From positions 901,781 to 965,780 of the forward strand of contig NW_019091361.1 in the NCBI RefSeq assembly GCF_001949145.1: a DNA stretch of 64,000 nucleotides, given 5' to 3'. The notes beneath the pieces were generated by a model, which did no database searches, was not told where the DNA came from, and was given only the letters and a program-made list of their open reading frames with translations. Position numbers and translations under genes: made by a program. This DNA comes from Acanthaster planci. Its lineage: Eukaryota; Echinodermata; Asteroidea; Valvatida; Acanthasteridae. This document shows positions 37,901 through 49,900 of the stretch, piece after piece (position 1 is the first letter of the stretch; every line of letters starts with the position of its first letter).

Positions 37901-40900
37901 TGGGATTTTTTTTTTCCTCAGTTAATGCTGCATCTAAAGAACAGCGGTTTGGGGGTGACTGATCCTGTCACCGCCTGTGCCAAATTCATTGACATGTCCT
38001 CCCTGACTACCCATGTCATTGTTTATGCTGAGTGCTACAAGGAATCCTGCAGGAATTTGGCTAGTGTCAAAGGTGCCCAGAGCACAGTCAGGACTGAGGG
38101 GCTGTTTTCCAACGAGGCTGCATCAAATTGCAGCTCAAGGCACAACGTTAGCTATGCTGCATGTACAATGTAGCTGCCTGTTACTGTCCAGTTGTTTGAT
38201 TGATTGATGGGGTACATGTATATTCATTGTAGGTGGTATCATGGCCGCATGGACCGGATGACAGCTGAGATGAGACTCAACGGTGCTCGAGTTGGCAGCT
38301 ATCTGATCCGGGAGAGTGAGCGCAAGCCTGGCTCCTATGTCCTCTCTTACCTTGGTATCAAAGGATTCCAGCATTTCAGGTAGGTACACGTATGCCGTTT
38401 TCTACTGTCTTTTTGCCCTTGCCTCCGAGAAAGACTTGGGTAACATTGCAGTGAAGTACTCGTCTTGTGATATACAGTGTAGGAAACTGCCCTCAAATGT
38501 CAGGACCCTCTGCTGGGAGTAATTCAACTCTGCGATGTTGCGTGTCACTCATGAGCTTATAAAGAGTATGAGCACAAGGCCACAGGAAATAATGCTTGAG
38601 TACAAGAAATGTGTATGGAACTAGTCAGCTTCACTCTGCAGACAACAGCAGGAATTCATGACAATGAGCATTGATATGTTACAACGGCGGTCAAACAGTC
38701 TGTGCTTCCTACTGAATAATTTCATCACCAGTTCATTGTTTTCATGCGTCACCATGGGAGTCAGGTTGGCGAAGTGGTTTTTTCCCCACCTTCCACCTCT
38801 GTGGTCTGGGTTCGATTCCCGACTTGGTCCACATGTAGACTGAGTTTTCAGCCCGTACCCGATTCTGTGGGTTTCACCCAGAACATGCAGAATATTCCTC
38901 TGGGGTTTTCCTCCCACTGCTTCACATTGTCTCCTGTCTACAGGTTTCTTCAGGCTTGCGAGCTACAGTGCCGAGGTTGCTTTTGAGGAATCTTTGATAT
39001 CATGACCAGAAATAAACAAATAATAATAATAACGGAAACAAGAAAGTACATGTACAAATGTAGTCCTATTAAAAAAGGAAAAAGATAAAAAGAATCAGAA
39101 ATACTGTTCACCAAAAATTAGAATAAAAATAAAAATCAATTAAAAAGTCCAAAAAGGTAAAAATTATGTTTGGGTAAAAGGAATAAATGTTTGATGGGTG
39201 CATGTTGACCTTCAACCTAAATAAAAGGCAGAGGTTACTTGAACAAGGCAAAACACATGTACATCGTTTGTCTCTTAGGCTCTGTTTTCTCAAGAACATT
39301 CTAGGATTTTTAGAATTATTTAGAATTTAGCATTGCAAAGTAATGATGTGTTATTGACCAGTAACTGATCAGCCTGAGAGGTGTATAACTTTGACCTCCA
39401 AATTATGCAAACTTCAGCTTCAGCAAAAATGATCATCATGATGCAAGTACATTGAACTCTGAATGCCCAACCAGAGAGTATAGCCATACATGTAGTTGTG
39501 AGCTTGGTGTGACTGTCAATTTGTGATGTTAAGGGGAAGCATTTCCGTTGTGCATTTGCAAATAGATTTATTTCCACCTTTAAAGAAAGTTCACCAGGAA
39601 TAATTCATGACTAAAAATCTGCTTCACGTTCACATTTGTCTGTAACATGAGCCTGTTTCTAATGAATATTTCAGCTTGCGTATGGTACACATTAGGCTTT
39701 GCTAATGTTTATGACATCTGCTGACAACTGCTGGTATGTTGTATCAATAGTTACTCGAAGTTCACCCTTTGCAACTCCTGCCCCGCCATTTTTCCCACCA
39801 AGCTAGCCTCTTGAGGTATCTGTTACCCTTCTAGTCCTGTGTTTGCAATCCCTCCTTTCATTTTGCACAAACACGCATTCTGCGTTCTCAACAGCCGCTT
39901 TGGTTGACATGCAGACTTGTGGTTTGCAAACTAACATTGCTTGAATTGGTCACATATTAGATTACCCACTATACAAGGAAGTGGTGTTTGCCTTCAGGAA
40001 GGGATTGAGAATGTCAACACCCTATTGACAGGAACACAGTGACCTAGATATTAATAGGTATTACTCAATTAATAGTAAGATGTACCCACTTACATGTACA
40101 ATGTACAGTACATGTACCTGGCCCACTCTTCAAAACTGATTCATAAAAGTTATGAATTACGTTTTATCTGCATTGGCATCAGAGCTCGATAAAGCAGAAA
40201 AATTAATCTAAACTGAGATTGCCTGGTTCTGTTTCGTTTCACTTGTGTAATTGATGTGCTTTAAACGTCAAGGAAATGACAGGTTGAGGAAGAATTCCAA
40301 TATTACGTTTGATTTATCCCACTGCTGTTTGTTTTGTTGTGGCTTTGGGTAGGTTTTTCTGGGGGAGGATGAGGAGGGTTTCGCTGCCTCGTTACTGCAG
40401 ACACTGAGACTTCTCACATTCAGTGTCAGTGAAAATGGCCAGAACGAACCCTAACAAATAAGGCTGGTCCATGTCGACAAAATATCCCAGAATATTAATA
40501 TGACATTGATTCAGAGTTGTTGTCTGGGGGGAGGGGGTGAATGATGACTAGAAATGAAAGAACATACTCTCTGATCACACCGTATGGTACACCCGCTGTA
40601 CTGGGGACACGTGGGTAATTCCAAAAATGAGGGGTCTATCTTTTTTTCATGTCCCTGTCTCATCTGACATATGATTTTGTAAGTTCAGAACACATTTTCC
40701 AATTTCCAAGAGTAATGAATTAATGCAAATCATATGCCAAACGAACAGTAGTAGTTTGTAATCAATTCTGGTGATATTTCCATGTCAAATAACAATGGTC
40801 AGATGTATTGTAACAAGGACGCGAAGATGTCACTTTTGGACCCCTAATTTCTGGGATTACCCACGTACATGAACGTGAACATGTAGAAACTTGCCCACAT

Positions 40901-43900
40901 CAGTACATGTGTAAATGCCATTTCTGGTCTGTTTCTTTTTCTCTGTCTTCTAACTTTCGTTTGTGGGTTTCACTTTCTTGAAACCCAAACCTACTACATG
41001 TACATGTAGTACCTATAGTTACTTTGTATTAAAAAAATTTCCTGAAATTCCGGTGACTTCACACTAGCGGTAATTTTCTTGAGCTTGGATGTGTAATGGA
41101 CATGCATGTTGAAAAAAAAGGAACATGATGTATATTTGTACAAGTTTACATACATGTTTATATGTACTGTACATACCGGTATGTGTGTTGTACATGTACG
41201 TACATTGTACATGTTCATGTTATATTCATTAGTAGCCAGCTACCGGTATGATACATGTACTCCAACCATGCCAACCTGTTATTTGTGAATTTGAAAATGT
41301 ATCATATTACTTTGGTTTTTCACTATTGTGACCTAAAGGCCAAGATTGCAAGGCTCAGTACATGCGTGTACCACTCAGTTTGAGTGTAGACCTGTCTGTG
41401 GGATTTTGTGACCCTGTTTAGAGTCTGTTGGGTGTGGGAAGCCCATAAGCAACATTTGATCTCATGCTCTGCAGGCATGACAGGTACATGTACCTGTAAA
41501 TGTACCTGAGTATGTCATACATGTGCATGTACAGTTCTGGAATACATTTTGGTTGTCAGGAAGTCTGATAAGGTCTTTGCAATCTCCCTTCATTTTCTTC
41601 GTACCACCAAAAAATGGGAGGGATGATTCATGTACATGTACATGTATATGTACACCTTGTACATCTTGTAGTAGCTTCATGCAGGACATGCAGAACTTTT
41701 TTTGGACCCGTACTGTATGCAATGGTAATGGTGCACTGGTAACAGTACATTGTATCAGTATAATGCCACATGTACATGTAATGTACTGTATTCCTGGTAG
41801 GTCTGAGCACTACATGCAGTACCGGGTACTTTCGTCTTCAGTATTAGTATTAAGCATGAGGTTGCGACAGTGCGGAAGAAGCCACTTTTGTACCACATTT
41901 GCGCGTGTATTGTACATGTACATAGTTTCTCAGGCGGTTCATGTACACGTAAAATGTTGTCTGCTTGAAGAATGTAAACTTATTTCATTGCAAAATACTT
42001 ACTGTATCCATGTTTATTAAGTACTAAGTCTGAATGGATTGAAGATTTGACAATGGGCACTACTACTGAAAAGTGTGACACTGTTCGATGGCATTCCCAA
42101 AACAAACTACATGTACATACATGTAAATTCGGATACCATAACTTAGTGTTGAGTGAAATCAAAAGCCTTATCCACATACTCATATACTTGCAAAAAAACA
42201 AAGCAGTCCAACAATGGTTGACAATGACTGCCTTCTTATGCGCTTTAGTCAATGGTTGACAATGACTGCCTTCTTATGCGCTTTAGTCATTGTGTACATG
42301 TACATGTACCCTATGTTACTGGGTTATGGGGACTACACCCTGGTCCCAGTTGAAATATACATTTACATGTAGATGTGACAGGGATCACAAATGTTATTGG
42401 GACAGTTTTTTCACAACTTGGTCCCGACTTTCCGATAAAAAAGAAAAAAGACGTACCCATGTACTCAGACAAGTATCTAAACAGTATATGCTGGCAGTAC
42501 TTGAGTCCTTGTATACATGTTCAGTACATATATATGTACATGTAATACAGGGGTGCATGTCACTTTGCAGGTATTGTGCGGTACGTACATGTACGTGTAT
42601 GTAAAGCTGGACGCACATGTACATGTACAATGCCTTTTCACCTGTTCATCCCACTTGTACTTGCACCTAGTACATGTACGTATATGTATTTAACTCAAGT
42701 CTCAGTTGAAGCCATAATCAGTCTTCATTTTGTCTGTCTCTTTTGAAGATATATCCAGCTGTGATAAAGTGGAAGTCCTTGGGAAAGCCCTCCCTCATTC
42801 CTATGTTCATTTACTGACCCTCTGAAATTACTTTCTAATGAAATTGTGTCAGCGTGACTTTTCATGAGGGGGTATTTGAGCGGCTTGTTTTTTTTTTGTT
42901 CTATTTCAGTTGGCTCCATGCTGTTCTTTCACAGGGTTGGTTTAACATGTAACCTATGAAGTGATTATTTATGGGAGGGCAGTGGGACGTTTGATTTGGA
43001 CATAGACATTGGTCATCTGCGTGCGTACACATACCTACCAGCATGTCGAATCAAACTTTTCATTGGACATCACTGAATAAGGGCAAGCATTACTTTTGAG
43101 CAAGTTTACTGTTTACATGTATGGACATGCAAGATTTGTGTGTCTGCTTAGAGGTACAGCACTACACGTGCTCATGGGCATTTGTGTACTGCAAAATACC
43201 GGCAGTATTCATTTAATGAGAAATATTTGATTTACATGTAAAATCAGCCGTTTGAAACTGACATTTAAAATGGATTAACTGTAGGGCATGTACGTTGTAT
43301 CGGTACAAGTGCTGAGGTCATGTTTCTACTGCTGCCATAATTGGGGATATTTGCACAGTAGCGTTGAATGTTTATTACATCGAATGTATTACAGTGCACA
43401 TTGATCAGTTCACTGACTTCAAAACGTAGCACTTGCATGTGCAAAGGTACGGCAATAAAAATGGAATAAATGCACAAGCAAGGCAAAACTGTCTGATCGA
43501 CAGCACATGTATCATCCATTTTTGAATGTGTGTATACGTGTACATGTATGTATCAGTATGGAGATTATAAGAATCAGAGAGAATGACTTGAGTTCTATGG
43601 TAGAATTGTTCCTTCGTCGTCAGCTGTCCATATTGTGTTGCTGTCTCCCCAGCTTGTGCCGCACACTGTGTATTTACTGTTGACGCCGTTTTCGTTTGAA
43701 TTATTCCAGGATCACGGCATTGTGTGGCGACTATTACGTTGGCGGACGACAGTTCCCATCCCTGGCTGAATTGATTGGTTATTACACTCACGTCTCCAAT
43801 ATCTTGAAGAATGAGAGGTTGCTTTATCCTGTCCCTCCGCCTGAGGTAGGCTGGCATGCATGCACAGATAGAGATATAGATTTGCAGTAGTGTTTTGGGT

Positions 43901-46900
43901 GGGGGGTCCAAATTATTGTCACCAATTTTTGCTTTCTTTTGACATACAGTACAAATAGCGTGCTTTCATCATTAGCTTTAAAATTTGTTGTCTTGATCTT
44001 CATCTATACACATACATGTACCTTTAATTTTTCCCTAATATGTTGAGTTCCTTTCATGATTCATTACCTTCCTTTCAAACCCATTTCTTGCTCAGTTTTG
44101 TGTGGTTTTTATTTGCATTTTACGATATATATTGTGTTGCTTCATTTGACTTTTACATGTACCTTGGGTTGCCCCCACAAATTGCTGTTTTGACTTGTTG
44201 TCTTTTGCCAGCCTCTGATTGATGACAGGAAGAAAGTTGTGGCTGTCCTGCCTTATACTAAAGTGCCTGACACAGATGAGCTCAGGTAGGTTTTAAAATG
44301 ACCACATCCGCAGACAGAAATTTTTGTCACACCATTTTTGGCCCACACTGTAGACTCACCTCTGCAGAATGCGATGAAAAGAAGCGTCTGTGTTTTGTAA
44401 GTTAATGTTAAATTCGATGCGATCAGGTTTATTTTCCTTGGAGAGACAAAGTTTCCTCATTATAAACGAATAATTTTTAATGGCACACAGCTTTGAAGTT
44501 TGTGCTTGTTCAAACACATAGACTGTGTTATTCATGTACTTGAACATGTATCTGGAGGAAGAAGTTGAGCTTGAAGATTGTACTCATATTGTAGAATTCC
44601 AATAAATAATAAATCCATTTATTACAAACATTCCAACCTGGTGCATTCCAACATTGCAACCTACAGTAGTTCGGTAGATTGTCATTCTGGATGAGGGGGT
44701 CCTGGATGAAGGGAAGGGGGAAGGTACATGTGTAAGGGTGCATTTAAGGACTTGCAGATCCCTCCCCCCCTAGAAAAACATTGCTTGGATTTATCTTCAT
44801 GGTACATGTATTTAAAGGGTACTTGTCGTGAATTTCCCTGAAGAAATGCACATGAGGTTTCTGCATTACATACATGCAGATGGCATCAAACTTACTGGCA
44901 AATTGCTTGTAAATTTCCATCAGCAGAAAAATAAGAAAGCAACCAAAGGCCTCAAAAAAGGCTCAACTGGAAGTTCGAATGTATAAGTAGGACACAAGGG
45001 AATCAGCTGAACATTACAAGAACTGCTTGCCTAAAATTACACTGCATGGTGACAGTCCCCTTAAAGCATACCCCACATGTAAATGCCGCAGTTAGGCCAG
45101 CAGTATCATTCTCTCCTGCACTACTCACACGCTGACACCCTTCGTCAACTCAGTGGCCCCTCCATCAGGATTCCCTGACCCAGCAAATTATAGTTTATTT
45201 ACAGTTGGCAAGCCCCTTGGCTGAATTGTGACATTTTGAATTATATTGGATGACATGTACCAGTAGGGGTACACCATGGCCTTAGAACGTGCCTTGAAAC
45301 AATTGCATGAGGGGGGGGAGGTTGGTATGTGCATACACGATACATGTATGTGTACAAATGGAAGATGGTTTGGGGGTGTCTTTAAACAAACCATTATTGT
45401 TGTCTGGCGGTACTGAAATACATGTAACTACTATAAATTGTCTTGCATGTGGTAGGGTACGTGTATGTTCACCATTTTGCTGTAATATAAACCTACACTG
45501 TAGTGATTTTGCAATATAGATGACACAATATTCCGATGGCAAAACTTGATACTGTGTTTGTGTTCATGAATGTGATGCTTTGAGTCATTGTCATTCCATT
45601 GCAATTTAGTATAATGCTGGATTGAAGAAAAAAGAGTTGGCATCATCCAAGCAGAATTACAGTTGAATGCATGAATTCACAAGCTTGTCAGACTTTAAAT
45701 GACACATACATGTACATCTGTTTTCACAGCATAGACTTCAGTATGTGTAGGTAGGTTGAAGGGTTAATAAATGGAAGAACATACATGTATATACTTGTTT
45801 TATCTTCAAGCCAACTTGAATCCTCAATTCTGATCGGTCGATCCATGGCAACAAACAGTGTGATATGTTACACAGTCCATGTCAAAACCCGCATAATGTA
45901 TTGTTCAACCGGTAACTCCGCATATTGCGCACTTTTTACTTTAAAAGCAAAACGGTTAAAAATGCATATCTTGAAAAATTATGGTAAATTCAAATATGGT
46001 GCCTTTGCGCTCATAGGCACCTACAGCACATGTATATAACATCTCCACTGCATGTCAAGTTTGCTTGAAGATAAATCTTTTATCATGCTTGCACTCAGGG
46101 AACATGGAATTGTGGGTATACAGGACACAGAACTTCATGAACATACCCCACAGCCTTCAGACTTTCAGGCTTTCCAGTTTCGTCTTTCCAGCCAACTTCT
46201 CTTATCACGTGTTTGGTTGACTGGCAACCCAGATAAAAATTAGGAAATTAGCAACATGGTCTAAAAGTTTTGAATCAGTAGCACAGTACCGATGCACATT
46301 TACCTGTTAATACAGAAGAAGTACTGCCGGTATATTTACGTGTAGGTTTCGTCATAAAACAGGCATGCCAAACTGATTGTTGTTGTGTGCAAACTATTTG
46401 ATACAGTTGTGCCAAGTCACCCCATAGATGATAATTTCTAAATTTGAAGGGAAAGAAAGACTTGTTTGAGAGTGTAAGCCTAATGTATGTTTTGTTCTTG
46501 GTTGCAGCTTTTCTGCAGGAGAGGTGTTTGTCGTCCATAATGAATTGGGAGACGGTTGGCTATGGGTCACTTCCCAAAGAACAGGAGAGAGTGGCATCGT
46601 CATAGATGACCTGGTCAAAAGCATAGTAAGTTGATTTATATAAGATTCTTTTTTTTTTCACGTGAACAAAGAAATCTGAAATTGCAAGTCATGTTAACCT
46701 GCACCGACACTTGATTTGGGGGATAATTGGTGCCAACATTTGAGATACTGTCGATGCCAATAGTTTTTTCTTGCATAGATTTTCAGAAGTGATGCATGCA
46801 GGTAGCCCATTCTTTTTCAAATTTTCTGTCGTTTTACTTGGCAGTGCCTTAGTCTTGTGCCTCTTTTAGTGGTTGGTGATCGAGATAAAATGAAGTACTC

Positions 46901-49900
46901 TCTGCATGTTCATGTGTAATGCTAATATATACATATATAATACAAACAGCTGTAGATGTTTGTACCCATTAATGTAAGCTTGTACAATGTACATTTACAA
47001 GTCCCACACTTGTTTTAAGATTGAAACAATACAGCAACAATGTATACTGCTACTTGCATAATCTGTATGTTCATTCAAAAGCTGTGTGCATGCACATGGA
47101 CATGTGCGTTTCAAACACTCAGATCATGCGTGGGTGCGGGAGATATTTAGAAAATGTGTTAAAGGTGTATGGTATGCAGACATGACAAAGTGCGTGAAAT
47201 GCCCGCGGTGCCGTGCATTTTGAATGCATACGTATAGGTGTACATGTATCTCTGGCCGGTCCAGTATAGTGCCACGATGCACTCGGCTGCCTGTTCGTCC
47301 ACCCTTCAAAGTGATCAATCGGAGATCATCAATTCAAGTGTTATGACATGCTGGATATTGATACAGCATCACCCGTAATTTATTGATCAATAAATCGATG
47401 CCAGTGGACTGAGAAAACACTGCATCAACTGTACATGATTGTGTTGCTTGGCATTGTACAGTGTACATAATAATGCATTACTATTCGCACACATTCTTTC
47501 GTGCATTTTATGTACTTGTAAACTTGATGTACTTGTAAACCATTACTCATACCGTATTAATACAATGTATGTAGTGCAATACACTGTACATGTACATGCA
47601 CAAACACGAAGGCTTGCCATGTTTGCATGCATGCAGTGCATACCGGCACATGTACATGAAGACGTACATTGCACGTGCACACAAACTGGTTGTTGACAAT
47701 TGAACAGTTGCTCCTTGTTAAAGTGCTCTACATTTACCATGTTTACAGAATTTCTCATTCAGTTTAATTCTTCCAAGTTTAAAACTTTATCAAACTACCG
47801 GAACATGTACTTGCCTACCCGGTGTGTAAAAACCTTCGTGTACGTGTATACATGTTGGTACATAGATACAGTATAGCAGTCTAATTTTCCTCCCAAAAGG
47901 GTTAAATGAAATGGACTCAGATATACAAGAAAAGTCCCTGAAACTGTGACCTCATGTTTTCCCTCAGAAATATTATTTTCTCTGGTTACCTAAATTTATT
48001 CATGGTTGTATTTGTTCATGTACTGGTACCTCTTGGCATTGGAGAGTTCTACATACATGTAAATGTTTATTGAAGTGAATTGAAAAATTGAAAATGGAAA
48101 AAGCCATTTACTAGCATACAATGTATGTAACGGTTATAAGAAAACGCTGTAGCTAAAAACGTACATCATTCAGTACACATGTTACCATTAAATACTGGCA
48201 CCCATGTTCTGGTACATGTAGTCAGGACATGCCTTTGTTTTGTGTACATGTACAACTGTACTTGTAGTTAAGAACACTCAGTGGAAATACTTGTTTTTCT
48301 TGCAAGGTGAATATTCTTTTCAGCAGGATTTTTATTGACATTTTCCCTGACTATTCCTTTTCCTTTTGTCACAGATAACCTACCGGTACGTTAACCCCTA
48401 AATGCCTTATCTTCTTTTCAGAAGGGAGACAACCTTGTGTGGATATAGGCGACTCTGCTAAACGTCTTTTTCTCTTGCATTGGTTGGACATCTTTTGTCC
48501 TTCAGTACAATGTACGTGCACCTGTACAAGGAGATGGCACACTTGTACAGATGAGCATGTAGTATGTACATGTGCATGTATGTGTACGGGAACAGGAACT
48601 GATACCTGAATATTTGGGACATTACACCAGGTACATGTACATGCACATGTTACATGGAGTATATGTACATGTACATGTGATCTACATGTACGTGAACCTT
48701 GTTAACACCAAACTGATTAAGGAAGGTACATCTTTTTGCATTACACTAAGCAGAATCCTGTGGGACCCCTTTCACACATTTAAAAAAAAAATCAAAATAC
48801 ACCTTCAAGTTCTGGCACTGATACCTACATGTAGTTACTTGTACATGTAGCATGTACGGTTCATTTTTGTAAATTTTATAAATGATCCAAGTACGTGTTG
48901 AAATAATTGATCTAAGGGCTGACAGATGATTTGGACTGTATACACCGTGCATACATGTAATGGGTACATCTACATGTACAAGAACATCCGTCTCATTATA
49001 CAGCGCGTACGCATACCGGCTACATGTGTAGATAGTCCGCGATTGTGTATCGCTTTAATTGTATGACATACATGTTTGGACTTGTTTTTAGTGTACAGAA
49101 AAAAACACATTCATGTACATGTACAGTACCATACATGTACATGGACATGTGCATGTGCCTGTGCTGATTTAGCTGGAGACTTGAATACATGTCCATGTAT
49201 GGGTTTATACATGTAAAGTGAGTTAAAGAGCTGAAAGTGTTGTGCCAGAAAACACCCAAGTTACCCTGTGAGAAGGAGGATGGATGGAAATTTAGTGCAG
49301 GTTTCCTGTAGAGAAGCTAGCAGAAGTTTGTGCATGTACATGAGAGGAGCACTGCTTACGTGTGTGTGTGTGTACCGAGAAAGTGAACATGTACATGTAT
49401 TTGATGTACATGTACATTATATCAATGTTGAATCACAAACCCCTGTTCCATTTTTTTTCCCTCCTTTTTACGTGATGAAGACTTCCTGGGGCTAGGCCTG
49501 TTGTACGTGTGTATCATGTACCAGTACATACCGTTCTTGTATATATCATTTTATATTTGAAGGAGCAGTTGCTCTTGCGCTGTATTGTTAGCCCTGTAAC
49601 GATGATCTCATTTCATGGGAAGCGCCATGTGCATTCTTTTCAGGCACATGTGTGAAGTGGTCTCTAGTTGCGCATTCTGTTCTTCCTTTATTGTGGGAAT
49701 CATTTTATTGTTAGAATGTCGCATTGCCAGTGTGAAGGCACTCACTGGTGATTGCAGTTTTGAGAAGGACTCATTCCTATATACATGTACATGTGTGTCA
49801 TGTACGGGCACATGACAGGTGTACATGTATGTTTATGTATACTTCAGTGCAGTCTTCAATTTTAATTTAAAGACCTGTTTTTACTGTACTGCGTATACCG

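Larger units (their letters stand above)
35131..38232 (+). other. RASA1 intron 1
   Basis: A 3.1-kb intron with ACATGTAC clusters (about 36930-37015 and 37510-37565), a 13-bp inverted repeat (35739-35814) and a piggyBac-like MITE (37013-37236). A 107-codon open frame at about 37850 is considered and rejected separately. Confidence 0.7.
38380..43709 (+). other. RASA1 intron 2
   Basis: A 5.3-kb intron that splits the first SH2 domain. It holds a tRNA-derived SINE (38755-39030), a MITE of family C (40613-40862), dense ACATGTAC clusters (41140-41260, 41480-41800, 42290-42700) and a 38-bp tandem duplication (42212-42287). No coding exon was recognised. Confidence 0.75.

Noticed and set aside
37850-38173. 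107-codon open frame in RASA1 intron 1, preceded by a strong pyrimidine tract ending in CTCAG at about 37921
   Set aside because: Splicing from RASA1 exon 1 into this acceptor gives GA-T then TAA at once, so it cannot be an in-frame cassette. No domain was recognised.
41462-42020. Open frames of up to 165 codons rich in Cys, His, Val and Tyr
   Set aside because: These come from stop-free reading of ACATGTAC words (giving TCTC, HVHV or YMYM runs) and carry no domain.
48409-48450. Good-looking acceptor CTTTTCAG followed by AAGGGAGACAACC in RASA1 intron 5
   Set aside because: Joined after the SH3 exon it runs into a TAG within nine codons, and no suitable donor is evident. The true next exon is 50184-50215, with agreeing phase and matching sequence.
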